Assembly: GCF_014698825.1 (NCBI RefSeq) | Contig: NZ_JACJTT010000008.1 | Location: forward strand, 95,466 to 159,465 | Direction: 5' to 3' | Origin: Richelia sinica FACHB-800 | GTDB taxonomy: Bacteria > Cyanobacteriota > Cyanobacteriia > Cyanobacteriales > Nostocaceae | DNA: 64,000 nt | Shown here: positions 59,310 to 64,000 of the stretch, in pieces | How positions within the stretch are numbered: position 1 is the first letter of the stretch | Layout: each line of letters starts with the position of its first letter | Notes under the pieces: model-generated | Told to the model about the DNA's origin: nothing | Databases searched by the model: none | Seen by the model: only the letters and a program-made list of their open reading frames with translations | Translations under genes and position numbers: made by a program

Positions 59310-61646
59310 ATGACCACAAGTATTGATTTCCTTAGCCATCTCAACCCTAGTCAACGTCAAGCAGTAGAACACCACTGTGGGCCGCTGTTAGTTGTGGCTG
59401 GTGCTGGTTCCGGTAAAACCCGTGCCTTGACCTATCGCATTGCCAATTTAATTCTCAAACACCGGGTGCATCCTGAAAATATACTCGCGGTGACATTTAC
59501 CAACAAAGCCGCAAGGGAGATGAAAGACCGTATTCAACGGCTATTTGCAGAACAACTAGCAATTACCCAACACGGTCAAAAGTTAGATTTGTTACCAGAG
59601 TACGAACAAACACAGTTGCGATCGCAAGTTTACAAAACTACCATCAAAGACCTATGGTGTGGTACTTTCCATAGTCTCTTTTCACGCATTCTGCGCTTTG
59701 ATATTGAAAAATTCCAAGATGAAAAAGGGAGAAAATGGAATAAAAATTTCTCCATCTTTGATGAATCTGATGTTCAAACCTTAGTTAAAGAAATAGTCAC
59801 TAAAGATTTAAACTTAGATAGTAAAAAATTTGAACCTCGTTCCGTTCGCTACGCTATTAGTAACGCTAAAAACCAAGGTTTTTCTCCCCAGGAATTTGAG
59901 CGAGAACAGCCAAATTATCGCGGTAGAGTAATTGCTGATGTATATAGCCGCTATCAAGATAAACTCGCTGAAAACAACGCCCTTGACTTTGATGATTTAA
60001 TTTTAATTCCCACCAGATTATTTCAACAAAACGAACAAGTTTTAGCTTACTGGCATCGGAAATTTTGTCATGTTTTAGTAGATGAATATCAAGATACCAA
60101 CAGAACCCAATATGATTTAATTCGTCTCTTAGTGACCAACGGTGAAGAAAGTAAACATGCTTGGGAATGGCAAAACCGCTCAGTGTTTGTTGTGGGTGAT
60201 GCTGACCAATCAATTTACAGCTTCCGTATGGCAGATTTCACCATTTTATTAGAGTTTCAACAAGACTTCGGTGATGGTTTGCCAGATGATGATACTCGCA
60301 CAATGGTGAAGCTAGAAGAAAACTATCGTTCCTGTGAAAATATTCTCCAAGCTGCTAACGAATTAATCGAAAATAACACCCAACGTATTGATAAAATTCT
60401 CCGCGCTACCAGAGGTGCAGGAGAAGAAATTTACTGTCATAAAGCCGATGATGAAATGGCAGAAGCGGCTTTTGTTGTTAATCAAATTCGCACCTTAGAA
60501 CATCAAAACCCGGACATTGAATGGGGTAGTTTTGCCATTCTTTATCGCACTAACGCCCAATCTCGTCCCTTTGAAGAATTATTAGTGAAATATCAAATTC
60601 CTTACACAGTGGTGGGAGGAATGAAATTCTATGACCGCAAAGAAATTAAAGATGTCATTGCTTATTTAAGAGCTATTAATAACCCAGCCGATACAGTTAG
60701 TTTACTACGAGTGATCAACACCCCACGCAGAGGTATCGGTAAAGCCACAATAGACAACTTAATTAATGCTTCCCAACAACTAGGAACAACCCTTTGGGAA
60801 ATTATCAGCGATGAAACATCTGTAAATACCTTAGCAGGACGTTCTGCCAAAGGAGTAAATAGTTTTGCTGCCATGATTCAAAAATGGCAAGAACAAATCA
60901 CCTCAGTTCCTGTCACCGAAATATTGCAAGGACTATTAGACGACTCTGGTTATATTCAAGACTTACTGAGTCAAGGAACAGATGAAGCAGAGGATAGAAT
61001 TCAAAACGTCCAGGAACTTTATAACGCTGCATTGCAATTTCAAGAAGAAAACGAAGGTGAAGACGTTTCCTTACAGGCATTTTTACAAAGTGCCGCCCTC
61101 AGTTCCGATTTGGATAATTTAAAAGAAGGACAAACGGCAGTTTCATTAATGACCCTGCACGCTTCTAAAGGTTTAGAATTTCCAGTTGTCTTCTTAGTAG
61201 GTTTAGAACAGGGATTATTTCCTGGTTATCGTTCCCTCAGTGACCCAGCATCCTTAGAAGAAGAACGCAGACTTTGTTACGTAGGCATTACCCGCGCCCA
61301 AGAAAGATTATACTTATCCTATGCCAGAGAAAGAAGATTGTACGGTTCCAGAGAACCTGCCATGCGATCGCAATTTCTCGATGAACTACCAGCAGAGTTA
61401 TTGACCACTCAACACAAAGTGAGTCGTAATTATACCAAAGGAGCAGCAGTCAAACCCAGTAAAACTAGTAGTAACGCCACTTGGAAAGTTGGTGAAAGAG
61501 TATTACATAAAACATTTGGCATTGGAGAAATTACACATGTCTTTGGTGAAGGAAATAAAATTTCCGTCGCCATTAAATTCGCCAGTTTGGGACAAAAAAT
61601 CATTGACCCCAGAGTAGCGCAATTACAAAAAATGGAAAGTGAATAA
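59310..61646 (+). CDS. pcrA: ATP-dependent DNA helicase, UvrD/PcrA type
   Basis: The 778-residue superfamily 1A 3'-5' helicase serves repair and replication. It has the Q-motif and motif I ('LNPSQRQAVE', 'VVAGAGSGKTRALTYRI'), Ia ('AVTFTNKAAREMKDRI'), II ('VDEYQDTNRTQYDLI'), III ('VVGDADQSIYSFR'), IV ('LEENYRSCENIL'), V ('VSLMTLHASKGLEFPVVFLVGLEQGLFPG') and VI ('EERRLCYVGITRAQERLYL'). The C-terminal part ('WKVGERVLHKTFGIGEI') is the PcrA/UvrD Tudor-like RNAP-binding region. I use pcrA as the family name; UvrD is an equal label. Confidence 0.94.
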   Translation: MTTSIDFLSHLNPSQRQAVEHHCGPLLVVAGAGSGKTRALTYRIANLILKHRVHPENILAVTFTNKAAREMKDRIQRLFAEQLAITQHGQKLDLLPEYEQTQLRSQVYKTTIKDLWCGTFHSLFSRILRFDIEKFQDEKGRKWNKNFSIFDESDVQTLVKEIVTKDLNLDSKKFEPRSVRYAISNAKNQGFSPQEFEREQPNYRGRVIADVYSRYQDKLAENNALDFDDLILIPTRLFQQNEQVLAYWHRKFCHVLVDEYQDTNRTQYDLIRLLVTNGEESKHAWEWQNRSVFVVGDADQSIYSFRMADFTILLEFQQDFGDGLPDDDTRTMVKLEENYRSCENILQAANELIENNTQRIDKILRATRGAGEEIYCHKADDEMAEAAFVVNQIRTLEHQNPDIEWGSFAILYRTNAQSRPFEELLVKYQIPYTVVGGMKFYDRKEIKDVIAYLRAINNPADTVSLLRVINTPRRGIGKATIDNLINASQQLGTTLWEIISDETSVNTLAGRSAKGVNSFAAMIQKWQEQITSVPVTEILQGLLDDSGYIQDLLSQGTDEAEDRIQNVQELYNAALQFQEENEGEDVSLQAFLQSAALSSDLDNLKEGQTAVSLMTLHASKGLEFPVVFLVGLEQGLFPGYRSLSDPASLEEERRLCYVGITRAQERLYLSYARERRLYGSREPAMRSQFLDELPAELLTTQHKVSRNYTKGAAVKPSKTSSNATWKVGERVLHKTFGIGEITHVFGEGNKISVAIKFASLGQKIIDPRVAQLQKMESE

Positions 61647-61655
61647 AGGTATAGC

Positions 61656-61697
61656 AGGTGACAGGTGACAGGTGACAGGTGACAGGTGACAGGTGAC
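61656..61697. repeat. Six tandem AGGTGAC heptamers
   Basis: Six exact copies of AGGTGAC in a row, immediately downstream of the helicase gene, followed without a gap by part of the TATAGCA-type repeat. A typical heptamer array of heterocystous cyanobacteria. Confidence 0.92.
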
Positions 61698-61730
61698 AGT
61701 GCTAAAAACCTTTGGTTGTCTAAGTTTTAT
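61697..61730 (+). repeat. TATAGCA-type short repeat, truncated copy C
   Basis: CAGTGCTAAAAACCTTTGGTTGTCTAAGTTTTA matches the start of the reverse complement of 51521-51600 with few changes (only the inner 33 bases remain). It has lost both ends: heptamers run into it on the left and a TTCGCGCAGCG module replaces the right part. Confidence 0.7.
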
Positions 61731-61905
61731 TCGCGCAGCGTGCCGTAGGCATACTCCTGTTCGCGCAGCGTGCCGTAGGCATACTTCTGTACGGGCGGGT
61801 TTACCAAAATTCTCGTTCATAGTTGATGATATCTGTAAACCCGCCCCTACTAACTCCTGTTCGCGCAGCGTGCTGTAGGCATACTTCTGAACTTCTGAAA
61901 TCCTA
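61731..61905. repeat. Composite repeat region with TTCGCGCAGCG modules and octamers
   Basis: Two modules (61731-61757 and 61760-61786) are followed by an inverted pair GGGCGGGTTTAC (61793-61804) and GTAAACCCGCCC (61835-61846). A third module (61859-61887) and degenerate octamers TTCTGAAC/CTTCTAAAC come next, reaching almost to the start of the next gene at 61919. The region is a stack of several repeat families. Confidence 0.8.
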
Positions 61906-61918
61906 AACTTCTAAACCT

Positions 61919-62629
61919 ATGTGGGCAATTCTAAGTGGTATTGAGGGTAATTTAGCAGCTTATGACGCTGTAATGAAAGACATCAAGAGTCAAACCCGTG
62001 ACCTTGAAGCATTATATATTTTGGGTGATTTAGTTGGGCCCACTCCAGAAAGTGAGGAATTAATAGCTAGGGTTAAATCTCCGCTACACGATGAATTAGA
62101 ACCGCAGATTTGTAAAGGGTGGTGGGAAGAACAATGTTTAATTTTGCATGGCTTAGGCCCCACTACAGACGGGTCTGAGTTAATCGCTAAATATGGTGGT
62201 GATACAGTAGAGAAATTATGGAATAGTATTTCCCGTGCCACAGTACAATGGTTGCGATCGCTCGATTTTGGTTTTTTTGAATTAGATTGTTTGTTAGTCC
62301 ACGGTTCCACCGTGGGTGTCAGTGATGAACTCACCCCCGAAACATCACCCATTGAAATGCTAGACCGACTCTCCAGAATGCAAGCCAATAATCTTTTTTG
62401 TGGTCGTTCCGGTTTGACGTTTCAATATCAACTACAAACAGGTTCTGTAACAAATCAACTCACTACCCTGGAAAATCAATTTTCTGCCCAAACAGTCACT
62501 CTCAGTCCCCGTCAAGTCATTGGAGTTGGAAGTGTAGGACATCACCCAGGTCAAGCAACTTACACCCTCTATAACCCGATGACAAATCAAGTGAAATTTA
62601 AAACCGTGAACTATACAACGGCCAATTAA
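61919..62629 (+). CDS. Metallophosphoesterase-like protein with lost metal ligands
   Basis: The 236-residue protein follows the single-domain phosphoesterase plan. The first motif, normally [D]-x-[H]-GN, reads G7-I-E9-G-N ('LSGIEGNLAAYDAVM'); 'LYILGDLVGPTPES' keeps the GD motif; the expected GNH motif is 'ILHGLGPT'; and the final GHTH motif appears as 'FCGRSGLTF'. So Asp, His and at least two later His are replaced. It probably does not bind two metals and is unlikely to be an active phosphatase, but keeps a fold that may bind a ligand or partner. The frame is intact and well formed, so it is not a simple pseudogene. Confidence 0.7.
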   Translation: MWAILSGIEGNLAAYDAVMKDIKSQTRDLEALYILGDLVGPTPESEELIARVKSPLHDELEPQICKGWWEEQCLILHGLGPTTDGSELIAKYGGDTVEKLWNSISRATVQWLRSLDFGFFELDCLLVHGSTVGVSDELTPETSPIEMLDRLSRMQANNLFCGRSGLTFQYQLQTGSVTNQLTTLENQFSAQTVTLSPRQVIGVGSVGHHPGQATYTLYNPMTNQVKFKTVNYTTAN

Positions 62630-63036
62630 ATTTAACTTGTACAGATTCTTAATATGTCATTGCGAGTGAAAAGACACAATCTCAAGGTTTTGAGGAACGA
62701 TAGTCATTTATAAACTAAATAATAAGCTAAAGCACATCTAATTTGCAGATTAAATTTTATCAATCTCTTGTGGGGTGGGCATCTTGCCCGCCCAATTCAT
62801 GCAACTTAAATGCCGATTAGCTTACCTCATATCTTGCACCTCTCCGTATAAACCCAGGTGATATAAAAAGATGCACCATAAGGCTACCTTACTTTTATTG
62901 GTTTTAAACGGTAAATCAAGGTTTTTGTGATTATACAGTGTGATGAAATTACATCAATTTTTGTTGGTGCAAGATGTCAGTTACTAGACATTTGGTAGTC
63001 ATTAAATGAGGGTTGGGTTTCGTGTCTCAACCCAAC
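62630..63036. other. Intergenic stretch with two hairpin repeats
   Basis: About 407 bases without a gene. At 62773-62793 a nine-pair hairpin (GGGTGGGCA-TCT-TGCCCGCCC) is a known style of intergenic repeat in Nostoc relatives. At 63011-63037 GGTTGGGTT pairs with AACCCAACC; on the minus strand this is the inner part of the MITE-like element at 46.5 kb and reaches into the ParA stop codon. Confidence 0.6.
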
Positions 63037-63870
63037 CTACCGTTGTAGGAAGTATTCTTTAGCTAGGTCTAGGTAATATTGGTTCGCTACTTTGTCTTTG
63101 TAGACTGCGGGGACTTGGGAGAAGGTAGCGTTGGCTATATTTGCATAGCCGGGTACTTCAAAGATGTCACGGTTTTTGGTGCTGGATGTAGATTTTGGGT
63201 AGAAATAGGGAAGTAGATCGTATGGTTGTGGGTCATGTTTAGCTTGTTTGATGATGTGATCTATGGCTTTTTGGGCTGCTTCTATGGCAGCTGGTGTGGT
63301 TTTTTCCCCGTTCCAAAATATAGGCAGTGCTATGGGTGTGCCATCTTTTTTGAGTTGTTGGATTTTGGGTATGTAATGTTTGATGGTGATGGCTGCGTTA
63401 TTGAGGCTAAAAAGGTTGTTGTGTTTGGTAGGGATTAGAACTACATCGGCTGCTGTGAGGGCGCTAACGCTGAAGTATCGCCAGTTGGGTGATGAGTCGA
63501 TGAGGATGTAGTCGTAGTTGGTTTTTATTTTGTCTAATATTTGTTTGAGTCTGGGAATTTTGAAATTTTTTAGAAGTTCTTGTTCGTTTTTGTTACCAAG
63601 TTCTGTGTCACAAGGGATGATATCAAAACTAAAAGTCTTTTTTAGAGTTTTAAATTCTATGGAATATGTTTGAATGACATTATCTATAGAAACTAAGTCT
63701 TTTTTATCTTCTAAGAGTGAATATAATGTTTGTTGATTGGGTTTAGTAGTTAATTTTAATGAGCCTGTTAGGTCTCTTTGGTTTGGGTCAAAGTCTACAG
63801 CTAATACTCGTTTACCTTGAAGTGCAAGTGTTGCTGCTAGATCAGAAATGTTGAATCCTAATACAAAACT
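63037..63870 (-). pseudogene. 5'-truncated ParA/Soj-type ATPase
   Basis: On the minus strand 278 codons are open from an in-frame TAA (63873-63871) to TAG (63039-63037). No ATG, GTG or TTG occurs early, so it has no usable start here. The sequence resumes at 'VLGFNISDLAATLALQGKRVLAVDFDPNQRDLTGSL', just after where the ParA KGGVGKT Walker A should be, and continues with 'YDYILIDSSPNWRYFSVSALTAADVVLIPTKHNN' and a full C-terminus. The ATP-binding loop and the start are missing from the 120 bases upstream. Either it is a pseudogene or the gene is split by an element that begins near 63871 and runs out of the window. Confidence 0.75.
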
Positions 63871-64000
63871 TTACATATCTAGTTATACTAGCTCTAAAAA
63901 GGTTAAATATGTCAACAAAACATAATCTCCTCAAACCAATGAACATAACTGATTTTCTGACACATACAAGATTGTAAATAGCGAAGTTTATCTAATAGCT
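63871..64000. other. Window edge upstream of the truncated ParA
   Basis: 130 AT-rich bases with stops in all minus-strand frames and no Walker A coding trace. If an inserted element interrupts parA, its edge lies near 63871; there is too little sequence to see its ends. Confidence 0.4.

Overview
The window comes from the chromosome of a filamentous, probably heterocyst-forming cyanobacterium of the Nostoc/Anabaena group. The support is: many HIP1-type GCGATCGC sites; a dnaE gene cut by a split intein; PetH with a phycobilisome-linker (CpcD-like) N-terminus; Psb34; Calvin-cycle phosphoribulokinase; a PatA-type (PATAN + receiver) regulator; cyanobacterial-type GshA and CAAD/CurT proteins; and the short tandem and interspersed repeats typical of these genomes. 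No phage or plasmid backbone and no complete insertion sequence is visible.

Layout. 0-5.2 kb: end of a GH10-like lipoprotein gene, a coupled membrane protein, a large sensor kinase whose catalytic residues are lost, tRNA-Lys, an FMN-binding protein and cysE. 5.2-8.5 kb: an octamer repeat array, then a TetR regulator divergent from a GNAT / alpha-beta hydrolase / SDR operon, with inverted repeats between them. 8.5-13.3 kb: a sulfate-uptake locus (sbpA-cysT-cysW-NIL protein on the minus strand) with a second, divergent sulfate-binding protein and no CysA. 13.7-19.1 kb: PATAN response regulator, class II amidotransferase, orphan Mn/Zn-binding lipoprotein, and a protein ending in two Tudor/agenet-like repeats. 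19.2-28.5 kb: two L,D-transpeptidases, KDPG aldolase, a PabA-PabB fusion, tRNA-Met, a LysM-M23 cell-wall peptidase with a long possibly structured leader, and trmL. 28.9-39.1 kb: gshA, epoxide-hydrolase-like protein, pentapeptide protein, metK, prk, petH with a 1.2-kb upstream region carrying an NtcA-type box, homoserine dehydrogenase and a CAAD protein. 39.7-50 kb: two histidine kinases with related sensory domains, one beside a PhnD-like binding protein; GT2, TVP38-like protein, M16 peptidase and a 0.2-kb element with long terminal inverted repeats. 50-64 kb: dnaE C-part with the split-intein C-half, a membrane subtilase, a CBS-HEPN fusion, psb34, lysC, prolyl oligopeptidase, a UvrD/PcrA helicase, a degenerate metallophosphoesterase and a 5'-truncated ParA.

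Themes. Several genes serve sulfur and aspartate-family metabolism (sulfate uptake, cysE, gshA, metK, lysC, hom), cell-wall remodelling (two YkuD enzymes, LysM-M23) and photosynthesis (prk, petH, psb34, CAAD). The most unusual material is a set of proteins that keep a recognisable fold but have lost catalytic residues (histidine kinase, SDR, metallophosphoesterase), the CBS-HEPN candidate nucleotide-regulated RNase, tandem Tudor-like domains, and at least three families of small repeats found again at separate loci within the 64 kb. I see no complete new multi-gene defence system.
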